Of a DNA stretch of 64,000 nucleotides, positions 1 through 8,620 are shown one piece after another. The notes under the pieces were generated by a model, which made no database searches, had not been told where the DNA came from, and worked only from the letters and a program-made list of their open reading frames with translations. The DNA comes from G963667425 sp963667425 [NCBI: bacterium]. GTDB lineage: Bacteria; UBP6; UBA1177. The stretch spans positions 1,612,001 to 1,676,000 of the forward strand of contig OY763407.1 in assembly GCA_963667425.1 (NCBI GenBank). Direction: 5' to 3'. A program made the position numbers and the translations under genes. How positions within the stretch are numbered: the stretch's first letter is position 1; each line of letters opens with the position of its first letter.

Positions 1-336
1 CTGCTGGGCTCTTTTTTCTTCTTCCAGTCGATTAAGTTCGGCCAGTTTTCGGGCTTTTTCTTCTTCCTCTACCCTTTTTTTCTCCTGCTGGGCTCTTTTT
101 TCTTCTTCCAATCGATTAAGTTCGGCCAGTTTTCGGGCTTTTTCCTCTTCCTCTATCCTTTTTTTCTCCTGCAAAGCTCTTTTTTCATCTTCCAATCGAT
201 TAAGTTCAGCCAGTTTTAGCTCTCTTTCTTCTGTTTCAAGCCTTTTTCTCTCAGCTAGAGCTCTTTTTTCATCTTCTTCACGTTTAAGTTCAGCAAGCCT
301 CGATTCTTCTTTTATTTGAGCAATGCGGCGCAGCTC
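1..336. repeat. 84-bp in-frame tandem repeat
   Basis: Units begin at 1, 85, 169 and 253 with an exact 84-bp period. The first two are nearly identical, and the match decays toward higher coordinates. Each unit encodes 28 residues of charged helix on the minus strand. The array may continue beyond the window start. Confidence 0.85.
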
Positions 337-876
337 TTCTTCACGTCTTTTTTCTTCTTCCTGACGCTTCAGCTCGGCATAGCGATTTTCTTCTCTTTCT
401 CTTTTTATTTTTTCCTCTTTTGCCAGAAGTTCTCCGACAAGAGCCTCTTCACCGCTCTTTTTTTCAGGTTCGGCAGAGACAAGTCTCTCTTTTTGTTCCT
501 TTTCTATCTGAACTTTTGCGTACACAGACTCAAAATTTGAATTTTCATTAAAGACAGCACCTCCGACACCAAGCAGAAGCATATTGTCTCTATTAAGTAT
601 CTGATAGAAACTACCTGTTTTTATATCAAAAAGGATTCTTACTTTTCCATTTTTATCACGAATATCAACATTCTGAATAAGAGAACCTTCAGGTATATTT
701 ATTTTATCCAATGAATCCGTATCCAGTTCAAGCACTATCCTATCCGGATTTTTCAGACGGAAAGAGCTGAAACTGACGGAGTTTTCATCCGATGAAAAAA
801 GAATATAAGTATCGTTATCTATTGAATAGGTTTCTACATTAAATGAAAGTAAAAGCGAAAGAATAAATAAAAACAT
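1..876 (-). CDS. AMIN-domain protein with long charged coiled coil (partial, runs off window start)
   Basis: The frame is open from an ATG at 876 to the window edge, 292 codons, with no stop seen. It starts with a signal peptide (MFLFILSLLLSFNVETYS). Residues about 20-105 look like an AMIN domain (SFRLKNPDRIVLELD, then DKNGKVRILFDI), a module that places periplasmic proteins at septa or secretin complexes. From about residue 130 the chain is almost only Glu, Lys, Arg, Ala and Leu, built from 28-residue units (four heptads). An AGGATG ribosome site precedes the ATG. It follows dnaB by 14 bp and is probably last or late in the rpsF operon. The C-terminal domain, which would decide between an amidase, a secretin partner or a cell-division factor, lies outside. 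Confidence 0.75.
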   Translation of the reverse strand, partial: MFLFILSLLLSFNVETYSIDNDTYILFSSDENSVSFSSFRLKNPDRIVLELDTDSLDKINIPEGSLIQNVDIRDKNGKVRILFDIKTGSFYQILNRDNMLLLGVGGAVFNENSNFESVYAKVQIEKEQKERLVSAEPEKKSGEEALVGELLAKEEKIKREREENRYAELKRQEEEKRREEELRRIAQIKEESRLAELKREEDEKRALAERKRLETEERELKLAELNRLEDEKRALQEKKRIEEEEKARKLAELNRLEEEKRAQQEKKRVEEEEKARKLAELNRLEEEKRAQQ

Positions 877-890
877 AAATCATCCTGAAA

Positions 891-2246
891 CTAATGAAAT
901 CCGACTTCCTCTTCCGGCGAAACAGATCTGAATTTTGTAAATTCGGAAATGAACATTAATGGTATAATTCCTGTGGAACCATGTCTGTTCTTTTCAAGGT
1001 AAATTTCAGCTGTTCCCCTTCTCTCCGTGTTTTTGTCATACATCTCTTCTCGATGAACAAACATTACAAGGTCGGCATCCTGTTCTATTGAACCGGAATC
1101 TCTGAGGTCAGAAAGCATCGGAATTTTTTTACCGCTCCTCTCTTCAACTTTTCTGGAAAGCTGTGCAAGAGCAATAATCGGCACATCCATGTCTTTTGCG
1201 AAAAGTTTTATATTTCTTGATATATCCTCAATCTGCCTGACTCTGCTGTCGTCTTTGATAGAACTGTTCATCAGCTGAAGGTAGTCAATAAATAGCGCTT
1301 TTATTTTTACCCCTTTTGAGATAAGTTTTTTTGTTTTGGATCTAAGCGACGGTATCGTAAGAAACGCCGCATCATCTATATAAATGGGAAGTTTATTTAC
1401 TCTGTCTATTTTTTCCCATAATCTTTTAAGTTCAGGTGGCTCCATTCTTCCAGTCATAAGATTCTGTGAATTTACACCACATTCGGAAGCTATAATTCTC
1501 TGTACAAGCTGTTCTTTGGGCATTTCAAGAGAAAAGAAAAGGACGGCATTATCAGTTCTTGCAATATTTGCTGCAAGGTTGAGAGCAAATGATGTTTTAC
1601 CCATACCTGGACGCCCTGCAACAATAACCATTTCACCACCTTTGAGTCCCGATGTGTAATCGTTGAGACGATCGTAACCTGTATCGAGACCTACAAGAAA
1701 AGATTCACTTTTCAATCTGTCTCTTAACGATTTTATTTCACTTTCAACTACATCTCTGACAAGAAAAGTTGTAGCAACATTTTTCTCGTTACTTAAATTA
1801 ACAAGATTTGTTGTTGCTCTGTCGGATATGTTTTCAAAAGTATCTTCCTGAGACATGGAAGAAGAGATGCAGTCTCTGCATATTGTTATCATTTTACGGT
1901 GAAGTGATTTCTCCTTAACTATCTCGGAATAAGCTGTAACACTTTTTTCAGACACAGAAAAAATATCTTCCGTTATCTGCATCAGATATTCTATTCCACC
2001 AGCTTCGCCTAACAGACCTTCTGTTGCAAGTTTGTTAGAAATAGTTGTTATATCTGCTACTTTACCTGAATTAATAAGATCATAAACAGTTCTGAAAAGA
2101 ACCTTATTTCTAGGCTCATAGAAATCATCTTCCCTGATAGCAAATTCTTCACACACTGTCAGGAAGTCATTATTATGCAAAAGGCATCCCAAAAGGGATG
2201 CCTCTGTTACAATACTGTTTGGCGGAGAAATAACCGTCTCGTTCAT
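891..2246 (-). CDS. dnaB: Replicative DNA helicase DnaB
   Basis: Hexameric 5'-3' helicase that unwinds DNA at the replication fork. The N-terminal DnaB domain (about 10-115, beginning with a SLLGCLL helix) precedes the RecA-like core. Walker A is GRPGMGKTS near residue 212, followed by FFSLEMP, the Walker B strand FIDYLQLM, and SDLRDSGSIEQDAD. At 451 residues it has the usual length. I place the start at 2246 (MNETV): a GAGG lies about ten bases upstream inside the end of rplI, and the ATG is four bases after the rplI stop. The longer reading from 2276 would overlap rplI. No intein is seen. Cotranscription with rpsF-rpsR-rplI is a common bacterial arrangement. Confidence 0.95.
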   Translation of the reverse strand: MNETVISPPNSIVTEASLLGCLLHNNDFLTVCEEFAIREDDFYEPRNKVLFRTVYDLINSGKVADITTISNKLATEGLLGEAGGIEYLMQITEDIFSVSEKSVTAYSEIVKEKSLHRKMITICRDCISSSMSQEDTFENISDRATTNLVNLSNEKNVATTFLVRDVVESEIKSLRDRLKSESFLVGLDTGYDRLNDYTSGLKGGEMVIVAGRPGMGKTSFALNLAANIARTDNAVLFFSLEMPKEQLVQRIIASECGVNSQNLMTGRMEPPELKRLWEKIDRVNKLPIYIDDAAFLTIPSLRSKTKKLISKGVKIKALFIDYLQLMNSSIKDDSRVRQIEDISRNIKLFAKDMDVPIIALAQLSRKVEERSGKKIPMLSDLRDSGSIEQDADLVMFVHREEMYDKNTERRGTAEIYLEKNRHGSTGIIPLMFISEFTKFRSVSPEEEVGFH

Positions 2247-2250
2247 TTTA

Positions 2251-2706
2251 TTAGGCCTCGGCGTCTTCTGCCACAACCCAAACTTTAAGAGTACCTTTTA
2301 CTTCTCTGAAAAGCTTTATTTCAACATCGTAAACGCCTGTTTTCTTTATAGGAACATCAATAACGATGTTTCTGTGATCAACAACGATGTTTTTTGCTTC
2401 AAGAAGTTCAAATATTTCTCTGTTAGTTACGCTGCCGAAAAGTTTACCTTCCTCACCAGCTTTTTTAACTATACGAATATCATTTGCAGCTATGGTTTCA
2501 GCAAGAGATCTTGCTACATTGTATTCAGAATCGATCTGTTTCTGAATCTTTTTCTTCTGAAATTCAAGAGTCTTTGCATTTTCTGAATTTGCAGGAAGAG
2601 CAAAACCGCCAGGAAGAAGATAATTTCTTGCATAGCCATCTTTAACTTTAATAATATCTCCGGCATGTCCGAGATTTTCAACATCTTTAGTAAGTATTAT
2701 ATTCAT
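2251..2706 (-). CDS. rplI: 50S ribosomal protein bL9
   Basis: bL9, 151 residues. The N-terminal signature is clear: MNIILTKDVENLGHAGDI, then VKDGYARNYLLPGG. A connecting charged helix follows (EFQKKKIQKQ) and then the C-terminal domain (GKLFGSVTNREI). The start at 2706 is preceded by a strong AGGAGG; the frame is open further upstream to 2805, but that part overlaps rpsR and has no L9 similarity. bL9 binds the base of the L1 stalk and helps translation fidelity. Confidence 0.96.
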   Translation of the reverse strand: MNIILTKDVENLGHAGDIIKVKDGYARNYLLPGGFALPANSENAKTLEFQKKKIQKQIDSEYNVARSLAETIAANDIRIVKKAGEEGKLFGSVTNREIFELLEAKNIVVDHRNIVIDVPIKKTGVYDVEIKLFREVKGTLKVWVVAEDAEA

Positions 2707-2717
2707 TTGAGTTCCTC

Positions 2718-2939
2718 CTACTTTCCTGTAACAGTGAATGGAAGAAGAGCTATTGTTCTTGCTTTTTTGATTTCTCTTGCAAGAACTCTCTGATGCATAG
2801 CGCATACACCGCTGATTCTTCTTGGTATTATTTTACCTCTTTCTGTAATGAAATTCTTAAGAAGTTCAGCATTTTTATAATCAAGATCTGTCTCTTTGCC
2901 TGAACAGAAACGGCATATTTTTCTTTTTCTGTATACCAT
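2718..2939 (-). CDS. rpsR: 30S ribosomal protein bS18
   Basis: bS18, 73 residues. It contains [19 protein letters not shown] and then [18 protein letters not shown], the usual core of the family, and ends with the conserved [13 protein letters not shown] helix. It retains the Cys pair seen in the zinc-binding form. bS18 pairs with bS6 on the platform of the small subunit. AAGGAG lies seven bases before the ATG, and the gene follows rpsF after 11 bp. Confidence 0.96.
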   Translation of the reverse strand: MVYRKRKICRFCSGKETDLDYKNAELLKNFITERGKIIPRRISGVCAMHQRVLAREIKKARTIALLPFTVTGK

Positions 2940-2950
2940 CTTAAATCTCC

Positions 2951-3457
2951 TTAAAGCTCAACGTTTTCGTCTTCATCATCTTCAGAATTTGAAAGAGATT
3001 CCTGAAGTTTTTCATTATATGCCTTATTATCGACAGTAACTTCCTCTTTCTTTTCTTCTTCAGCAGTTTCCTCAACTATAGCTGGAGCGACATTCTTTTT
3101 CTCTTTGTCTGTAAGAGAAGCGATACCTTCAGCTGATTTAAGGAGTTCTTCTATATTTGCTTTATTGTCAAGCTTAATGGTCATAAACTTAAGAACATGT
3201 TCCCAAATGTTGAGATTTCTTTCAACTTCGTGAATAGTTGGACCATCAGCAACAAAATTAAAATAAACATAGTTTCCTTTAAGATTCTTTTTGATCTCGT
3301 AGGCAAGTTTCTTCTCGCCCCAGAATTTAACATTTACAATTTTGCCTTCCATTCCGGCAATAATTCCGTCAACTCTTTCTGCGAACTGACGAATAGCATC
3401 CATTCCGCCTTCCGGCTTAAGGATAGTAGTTAATTCATAATGAGAAAGCTTTTTCAT
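2951..3457 (-). CDS. rpsF: 30S ribosomal protein bS6 with acidic C-terminal extension
   Basis: bS6, 168 residues, much longer than the usual 95-135. Residues 1-100 are the ferredoxin-like S6 fold ([32 protein letters not shown]). The rest is a low-complexity acidic tail ([11 protein letters not shown], ending [13 protein letters not shown]). Tails of variable length are known in S6, for example the glutamates added by RimK in enterics; here acidity is gene-encoded. GGAGG lies five bases before the ATG. First gene of rpsF-rpsR-rplI-dnaB. An ssb gene, often found between rpsF and rpsR, is absent. Confidence 0.95.
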   Translation of the reverse strand: MKKLSHYELTTILKPEGGMDAIRQFAERVDGIIAGMEGKIVNVKFWGEKKLAYEIKKNLKGNYVYFNFVADGPTIHEVERNLNIWEHVLKFMTIKLDNKANIEELLKSAEGIASLTDKEKKNVAPAIVEETAEEEKKEEVTVDNKAYNEKLQESLSNSEDDEDENVEL

Positions 3458-3530
3458 AATACCTCCTTACGGGTTTAACAGTCCATGAAACATTTTCACG
3501 AACAAGGAGCAATTCTCCAAAAACTTGGCT

Positions 3531-3558
3531 ATTATAGTAACTCTTTTAATTATATCAA
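3531..3558 (-). promoter_or_regulatory. Promoter of the rpsF operon
   Basis: On the minus strand TTGATA (3553-3558) and a perfect TATAAT (3531-3536) are separated by 16 bp, about 75 bp before the rpsF ATG. The leader between them and rpsF holds a small GGAG/CTCC hairpin and a CCCG close to the ribosome site. Confidence 0.65.
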
Positions 3559-3561
3559 GTT

Positions 3562-3759
3562 TTAAGATTTCTTTTTTTCAATTTCTTCAAGCTTTTCCTG
3601 AAATCTGCCTGAAAAACATTTCCCTTTTTTAGATTCACTGCAGTATAGACAACCGCCTGAACATTTTCTTTCCTGAGATCTCTTAACTGCTTTAACTGTT
3701 ATGTATATCATAAATGTGAGAGCAGCAAGAACTATTAAAACTAAAATTACATTTTCCAT
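3562..3759 (-). CDS. FeoB-associated Cys-rich membrane protein
   Basis: 65 residues. One N-terminal membrane helix (about 4-24, VILVLIVLAALTFMIYITV) is followed by a basic stretch and a cysteine cluster (CSGGCLYCSESKKGKC), then a charged tail. This matches the small FeoB-associated Cys-rich family found next to feoB. The gene starts four bases from the feoB stop, with AGGAGG overlapping the end of feoB, so translation is probably coupled. A role in ferrous iron uptake, such as metal handling at the cytoplasmic mouth or FeoC-like support, follows from context only. Confidence 0.75.
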   Translation of the reverse strand: MENVILVLIVLAALTFMIYITVKAVKRSQERKCSGGCLYCSESKKGKCFSGRFQEKLEEIEKKKS

Positions 3760-3762
3760 AAT

Positions 3763-5817
3763 TTATCCTCCTGAAATCAGCGATGCCACCTGAAAAAAAG
3801 TCACGGAAAACACATATGCAATTATAGTCATCATAAAAAGCTGAAATATGGGCCAGCGCCAGGATTCCGTTTCCATTTTAGTAACAGCGAAAGTTGCTAT
3901 ACATGGAGCGGAAAGAAGAGTAAAAAGCATAAAAGCAATTGCAGCAAAGATAGAATACTGATTTTTTAATGCAGTTTTAAAAGTTGAAGATTCATTTTCC
4001 TCATCGGTTTCATTGTAAAGCATTTTTAGCTCAGAAACGACGACCTCTTTTGCTGCAAGAGATGCAACAAAAGCACTTGATATTTTCCAGTCACCACCCA
4101 TAGGCTTAAAAACCGGCTCAAGAAACTTGCCGATTCGCCCCATAGCAGAATATTCAAGCTTCATTGATGCTATTTCAGACTCAGAATAACCAGGCTCGAT
4201 TTTGCTCTCATCAAGAACAGGAAACGTATTCAGTGCCCATAAAATTATGCTTGAAGCAAGAATTATTGTACCGGCTTTCTTTATAAAATGTTCTCCCCTT
4301 TCCCAGGTCTGCATTAAAAGCATTCTTAATGATGGAAAAGCATAACGCGGAAGTTCAATAATAAGAGGGTTCTCCTCACCTGAAAGCATTGTTTTTCTTA
4401 ATATTTTTACAACAATGAGTCCTATAGCTATCCCTATGATATAAAGAAAAAGAAGTACAAGCGACTGATATTCAGGTTCAATAAAAACAGAAACGAACAA
4501 CATAAAAACAGGTAGTCTCGCACCACAACTCATAAAAGGTATCGCCATGATAGTTGCAATACGCTCCCACCTGTTTTCAACAATCCTTGTTCCCATTATA
4601 GCCGGAGCCGAGCAACCGAAACCAAGCACCATAGGAACAAAAGATTTCCCTGAAAGGCCTATTCTGGACATATATTTATCCATAATAACAGCCACTCTTG
4701 ACATATATCCGCTTTCTTCAAGAAAAGCAATTCCAAAAAACATCAAAAAGATATTGGGAGTAAAAACAAGAACGCCACCGACACCATTTATAACCCCATC
4801 AACAATCAGAGATCTCAAAAATGAATCCTGATTAGTTCCCCAAAAAGATGAAACTTTAACAGCAAGCCATCCAAAAAAAGATTCCAGCATATCGGCAAAA
4901 GGCGTTCCGACTTTAAAAACAAGCTGAAAAAGAATAAACATTGAAAACAGAAAAAATGGAATGGCAAAAAAATCTCCCAACAAAAGCTTATCAAGCCCTG
5001 AGCTCATGCCGGCCTTTTTTTTCTCTTTGGAAATAACAGTAGAAGAAACAATTGAACCAATAATATGATAACGCTCTCTTACAACCATAGCAACAGGGCT
5101 GGAACCATTCTCCTTTGCCATTTCAGATTTTACAGAATCTATGCGCCCCCATACTTTATGCGGAAAAAGAGCTTTACACTGAGTATCATTTTCAAGAAGC
5201 TTAACTGCAATCCATTTCTTAGCCATTGAAACATCATGAAGAGCTATTATTTTAATAACTCTGGAAATATAACTTTCCATTATATCGGAATATCTGAATT
5301 CAGGTGGAGGAAGATTCTCCTCATGAATAGCAAAAACCTCCTTTAAAAGCTCGCTCAGCCCCTGTTTATCTCTAGCCTGCCCATTAATTACGGGAACACC
5401 TAAAATTTTAGAAAGTTTTGCGACATCAAGCTTTATTCCATTTTTTTCAGCGATATCGGCCATGTTTAAAAAAATGACCATTGGAAGCCCCATCTCCAGA
5501 AGCTGTAATGTAAGATAAAGATTTTTCTCGAGATTTGAAGAATCAATTATATTTACAACAACATCAATATCCTCTTCAGCGATAACATTTCTTGCAACTA
5601 TTTCTTCCGGAGAAAAAGCACTTAAAGAATAAATTCCAGGCAAATCATTTATAATCACATCGTGTTCAGCATATGAAAGATGACCAACTCTTTTTTCAAC
5701 TGTAACTCCAGGATAATTTCCAACATGCTGATTCGTACCTGTAAGTGAATTAAAAAGCGTTGACTTACCTACATTAGGGTTCCCTGCAAGAACTATTTTT
5801 ACTTTATGACTATCCAT
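3763..5817 (-). CDS. feoB: Ferrous iron transporter FeoB
   Basis: Inner-membrane Fe(II) transporter, 684 residues. The N-terminal G domain has G1 GNPNVGKST, the switch region YPGVTVEK, G3 DLPG and G4 NMAD. A helical spacer follows, then a membrane domain from about residue 290 with the two Gate segments (PFFLFSMFILFQ; FVPMVLGFGCSAPAIMGTR) and the core GCSAPA with its conserved Cys. A second Cys-Gly motif (MSCGARLPV) is also present. It sits between feoA and the Cys-rich partner with 4-bp gaps, so all three form one transcription unit. Length and motif set are normal. Confidence 0.96.
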   Translation of the reverse strand: MDSHKVKIVLAGNPNVGKSTLFNSLTGTNQHVGNYPGVTVEKRVGHLSYAEHDVIINDLPGIYSLSAFSPEEIVARNVIAEEDIDVVVNIIDSSNLEKNLYLTLQLLEMGLPMVIFLNMADIAEKNGIKLDVAKLSKILGVPVINGQARDKQGLSELLKEVFAIHEENLPPPEFRYSDIMESYISRVIKIIALHDVSMAKKWIAVKLLENDTQCKALFPHKVWGRIDSVKSEMAKENGSSPVAMVVRERYHIIGSIVSSTVISKEKKKAGMSSGLDKLLLGDFFAIPFFLFSMFILFQLVFKVGTPFADMLESFFGWLAVKVSSFWGTNQDSFLRSLIVDGVINGVGGVLVFTPNIFLMFFGIAFLEESGYMSRVAVIMDKYMSRIGLSGKSFVPMVLGFGCSAPAIMGTRIVENRWERIATIMAIPFMSCGARLPVFMLFVSVFIEPEYQSLVLLFLYIIGIAIGLIVVKILRKTMLSGEENPLIIELPRYAFPSLRMLLMQTWERGEHFIKKAGTIILASSIILWALNTFPVLDESKIEPGYSESEIASMKLEYSAMGRIGKFLEPVFKPMGGDWKISSAFVASLAAKEVVVSELKMLYNETDEENESSTFKTALKNQYSIFAAIAFMLFTLLSAPCIATFAVTKMETESWRWPIFQLFMMTIIAYVFSVTFFQVASLISGG

Positions 5818-5821
5818 AAAA

Positions 5822-6043
5822 TTAATCCTCGGAAATTTCTATTTTTTCAGCCATTCCACGCCCTATTGCTATAACTTTACCACCGAGATCAAGCAAATAG
5901 GAACTACCTCTTCTTGTTGAAACAAGAACAAAATCACTTCCTTCAATAAGCCCCATTGATGCAAGTCTTTTAAAAAGGTGTTCACCGGCAAGAATTTTTC
6001 TTACCACCCCTCGTTTTCCTGAAGATAGATGCGATAAAAGCAT
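5822..6043 (-). CDS. feoA: FeoA-family SH3-like protein
   Basis: 73 residues with the FeoA/SH3-like pattern: HLFKRLASMGLIEGSDFVLV, then a basic turn (STRRGSSY), LLDLGGKVIAIG and a final strand. FeoA is a small cytoplasmic protein needed for FeoB-dependent ferrous iron uptake. It is the first gene of the feo unit. GAGGT lies a few bases before the ATG, and a good promoter lies 34-62 bp upstream. Confidence 0.9.
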   Translation of the reverse strand: MLLSHLSSGKRGVVRKILAGEHLFKRLASMGLIEGSDFVLVSTRRGSSYLLDLGGKVIAIGRGMAEKIEISED

Positions 6044-6076
6044 AAAGACCTCATAATCAAAATTAATATCAGGAAG

Positions 6077-6105
6077 AGAATAGTTAGTTGAGTCTAAAAT
6101 GTCAA
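6077..6105 (-). promoter_or_regulatory. Promoter of feoA-feoB
   Basis: Minus strand: TTGACA at 6100-6105 and TATTCT at 6077-6082 with a 17-bp spacer. Inside the spacer the plus strand reads TTAGTTGAGTCTAA (6084-6097), with inverted TTAG/CTAA ends. This could be part of a metalloregulator operator, but the centre is not symmetric and no clear Fur or DtxR box is visible. Confidence 0.6.
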
Positions 6106-6212
6106 GAGGTAAATGAAATTTTTAGTCTATTAAACATAAATATCATATATTATTCAAGATAAAGGAAGCTAAATAAAAAGAAAAAATAATTAAAGAATCA
6201 GTCAATGAAAAT

Positions 6213-6878
6213 TTATTCTACATCGAGTTTCTTATGACAAAGCCACCAGTCAAGGCATTCAAACTCTCCTGCCGCCGCTTTTGCAAGCCTATCTTCTTTA
6301 GTTTTAACATCAGCTGCAGGAGGAATTATAACATGATTCGGTCCGACAACTTCACTATCAGGCCAATGCGCAGGCATAGCAACTTTGTATTTATCAGAAA
6401 TCTGCATTGCTTTTACAGCTCTTAAAATTTCATCCATATTTCTGCCAAGTTCCTGTGGATAATAAAAAATTATCCTTACATTTCCTTTATCATCAACAAT
6501 AAAGACGGCACGAACAGTATTTGTTCCTTTACCGGGATGAACAAGGCCCAGAGCATTTGCAACTGCTCCGGTATCTGCAATTATAGGAAATTCTATCTGC
6601 ACACCAACCTTTTCTTTTATCCACTCTTCCCATTTTATATGAGAAAAAACCTGATCAACACTAAGCCCTATAAGTTCACAATTTAAAGCTCTGAATTTAT
6701 CGTATCTTTTCTGAAATGCAACAAATTCTGTAGTGCATACCGGTGTAAAATCTGCTGGGTGACTAAAAAGAACAAACCATTTTCCGGCATAATCTCCAGG
6801 AAGATTTTTAACACCGTGAGTTGTAACTACCTTTAATTCAGGAAATTTGTCACCTAACAAAGGAATTCTGTTTTCCAT
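6213..6878 (-). CDS. Peroxiredoxin, Prx6 (1-Cys-like) type
   Basis: Thiol peroxidase of the AhpC/TSA Prx6 subfamily, 221 residues. The peroxidatic cysteine sits in [13 protein letters not shown] near residue 50. The C-terminal extension carries two more cysteines in [10 protein letters not shown], as in archaeal and thermophile Prx6-type enzymes where such cysteines can act in resolution. It reduces peroxides in the cytoplasm; the electron donor is not evident here. I choose the ATG at 6878 because GAGGTG lies five bases before it; an upstream TTG at 6893 would include that ribosome site in the coding sequence. Its position next to the iron genes fits oxidative-stress defence. Confidence 0.92.
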   Translation of the reverse strand: MENRIPLLGDKFPELKVVTTHGVKNLPGDYAGKWFVLFSHPADFTPVCTTEFVAFQKRYDKFRALNCELIGLSVDQVFSHIKWEEWIKEKVGVQIEFPIIADTGAVANALGLVHPGKGTNTVRAVFIVDDKGNVRIIFYYPQELGRNMDEILRAVKAMQISDKYKVAMPAHWPDSEVVGPNHVIIPPAADVKTKEDRLAKAAAGEFECLDWWLCHKKLDVE

Positions 6879-7443
6879 AACGCCACCTCTCAAATCAAAT
6901 TGTTAAAAGATCAGAACAATATCCACACACAGCGTACTGCAACAAGCTATTAATATCAACTTTTTTTATATATATTAATCACTATATAAAATAATAATAA
7001 ATCAGGCATAATAGAATAAACATCATAAATTCAGCAATATAAAAACTAAAACCTTAAATAAGCATGAACTAATTTTAAACCATAGTAAAAACTATTACTG
7101 ATGTTTTAAAAAACCAAAAAGTATTAATTTCTCAAAGAGAATGAATACTTGACATAATCAAAGGCAAGAAGTCGAAGCAAATTATATCGCTAAACAAACG
7201 TTAATTTCATTCTTTATCTTAAAAATATGATGGGAAAGAGAGCAAACTTGCTTTTTTGCAAAATTCTGACATTATTTTTTACTTACTGAGAACTTTTTAA
7301 TAAGGAGAATTTGTACTTGTTTTTATTATTTTAGAAAAACCTATAAAAATCCTGCAAAATCACAGAGGTGTAAAGAGGTTTTATTTTATGATAAAGAATT
7401 ACAATTCAGGTAACAATTATGTATTTACAAAATAAGAGGTATA
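6879..7443. other. 565-bp AT-rich intergenic region between divergent genes
   Basis: No open frame with coding character is visible. It must hold the promoters of the peroxiredoxin (minus) and the glycan cluster (plus). A hairpin with arms AAGTATT (7119-7125) and AATACTT (7144-7150), plus inner TTCTC/GAGAA pairing, is immediately followed by TTGACA (7149-7154), but no good -10 hexamer follows. The segment 7244-7285 is repeated at 8513-8554. GAGGT before 7444 is the ribosome site of the first cluster gene. Confidence 0.6.
7244..7285 (+). repeat. Glycan-cluster leader repeat, copy 1
   Basis: The block begins AAACTTGCTTTTT, then has AAAATT and TGACATTAT and ends TTTAC. The same order of blocks occurs at 8513-8554. 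Both copies lie upstream of plus-strand glycan genes in otherwise unrelated AT-rich sequence. Confidence 0.55.
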
Positions 7444-8424
7444 ATGAAAAAAGAATATAAACTTGGAATATGTACATCTTTTGAACCCACTTATAATAAA
7501 TATATTTACGCATGTGAAGAACTAGGAATAAAATATGAAATCATAGACATTCTTTCACATGAATGGTTAAAAATAGTAACAGAAAGCAATTGTGATGGAT
7601 TTCTTTTAAGACCACCTTCTGATATTCAGGAAAGAAAATCCATTTACGATGAAAGGATTTACTACATAAGTCAACATCTCAAAAAACCCATTTATCCAAG
7701 TTATGATGAGCTTTTCATATACGAAAACAAACGCAACATGGCTACATGGTTAAAAATACATGGATTTAAACATCTGGAAACAAAAGTCTTTGTAAAAAAG
7801 CAGGAAGCAATGGATTATCTTTCAAAATGCGAATACCCTGTTGTATTTAAATCCAACATTGGATACGGAGCACATGGCGTAGAAATAGTTAAAAGCAAAA
7901 TGAGAGCAAAATGGCTTGCAAATAGAATATTTGGATTTATTCACCCCAAAACGACTCTCGGACTTTTTCAATTTCCTTTTTTTGGAAAAGCTCAAAAACA
8001 CTATTTGATAGTTCAGGATTTCAAAAAAATAAAATGGGAATGGAGAATTGTTAAAATCGGAAAATCTTATTTTGGACATCAAAAGCTACTAAAGGGAGAA
8101 TTTGCAAGTGGATCAAAACTTGTCGGATGGGTAGAACCACCCAAAGAACTTCTGGACCTTGTAAAAGAAGTAACTGAAAAAGGCAATTTTCTTTCTATAG
8201 ATTTAGATGTATTTGAGACTGTTGACAATGAATATTACATAAATGAAATTCAATCTCTTTTTGGTCAAAAAGACGACTCTCAAATGTATATTGATGGCAC
8301 TTCCGGAAGATTTATCTTAAAAGACAGTAAATATATCTTTGAAGAAGGATATTTTAACAAATTTGGAAGCTACCTTCTGAGAGTTGAACATTTTATTGAA
8401 ATACTTAAGCAAAGCGACATATAA
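7444..8424 (+). CDS. ATP-grasp family enzyme of surface-glycan cluster, paralogue 1
   Basis: 326 residues. The N-terminal part (about 1-95) looks like a pre-ATP-grasp domain (LGICTSFEP, CEELGIKYEIIDILSH, LLRPPSDIQERK). The ATP-grasp region has the nucleotide-binding strand YPVVFKSNIGYGAHGVEIV (about 131-149), EWRIVKIGKSYFGHQK and the metal-binding end VFETVDNEYYINEIQSLFG (about 258-276). Such enzymes join a carboxylate to an amine through an acyl phosphate. The substrate is unknown. A second copy at 11027 has the same length and about three quarters identical residues by eye. A GAGGT site precedes the ATG. Neighbours suggest modification of a glycan or its precursor with an amino compound. 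Confidence 0.75.
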   Translation: MKKEYKLGICTSFEPTYNKYIYACEELGIKYEIIDILSHEWLKIVTESNCDGFLLRPPSDIQERKSIYDERIYYISQHLKKPIYPSYDELFIYENKRNMATWLKIHGFKHLETKVFVKKQEAMDYLSKCEYPVVFKSNIGYGAHGVEIVKSKMRAKWLANRIFGFIHPKTTLGLFQFPFFGKAQKHYLIVQDFKKIKWEWRIVKIGKSYFGHQKLLKGEFASGSKLVGWVEPPKELLDLVKEVTEKGNFLSIDLDVFETVDNEYYINEIQSLFGQKDDSQMYIDGTSGRFILKDSKYIFEEGYFNKFGSYLLRVEHFIEILKQSDI

Positions 8425-8512
8425 AACATGACAAAACTGCTTGAAACATCTCTAAGTTACTGTCAAATAACCCACCATATTCTATCTTAAATCAAAGATA
8501 CCTAAAAACAAT

Positions 8513-8554
8513 AAACTTGCTTTTTATAAAATTTTTGACATTATCCTTTACCTA
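8513..8554 (+). repeat. Glycan-cluster leader repeat, copy 2
   Basis: This matches 7244-7285 in block order: AAACTTGCTTTTT, AAAATT, TTGACATTAT, TTTAC. It lies 66 bp before the GT4 gene, in the 196-bp gap (8425-8620) after the first ATP-grasp gene. The TTGACA here could serve as a -35 element, though no clear -10 at normal spacing follows. Confidence 0.55.
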
Positions 8555-8620
8555 TTTAGTTCTTTCTTTATTAGAAAAACTTATCCTTGTTTTTTGTTGT
8601 TTTAATTTAGGAAATCCTAC

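Noticed and set aside
316-540. Phe-rich plus-strand frame opposite the AMIN protein
   Set aside because: It is the complement of the Glu/Lys-rich coiled-coil coding sequence.
6084-6097. DtxR/IdeR-type box in the feo promoter
   Set aside because: Only the outer TTAG and CTAA agree; the central bases are not symmetric and do not fit the 19-bp consensus.
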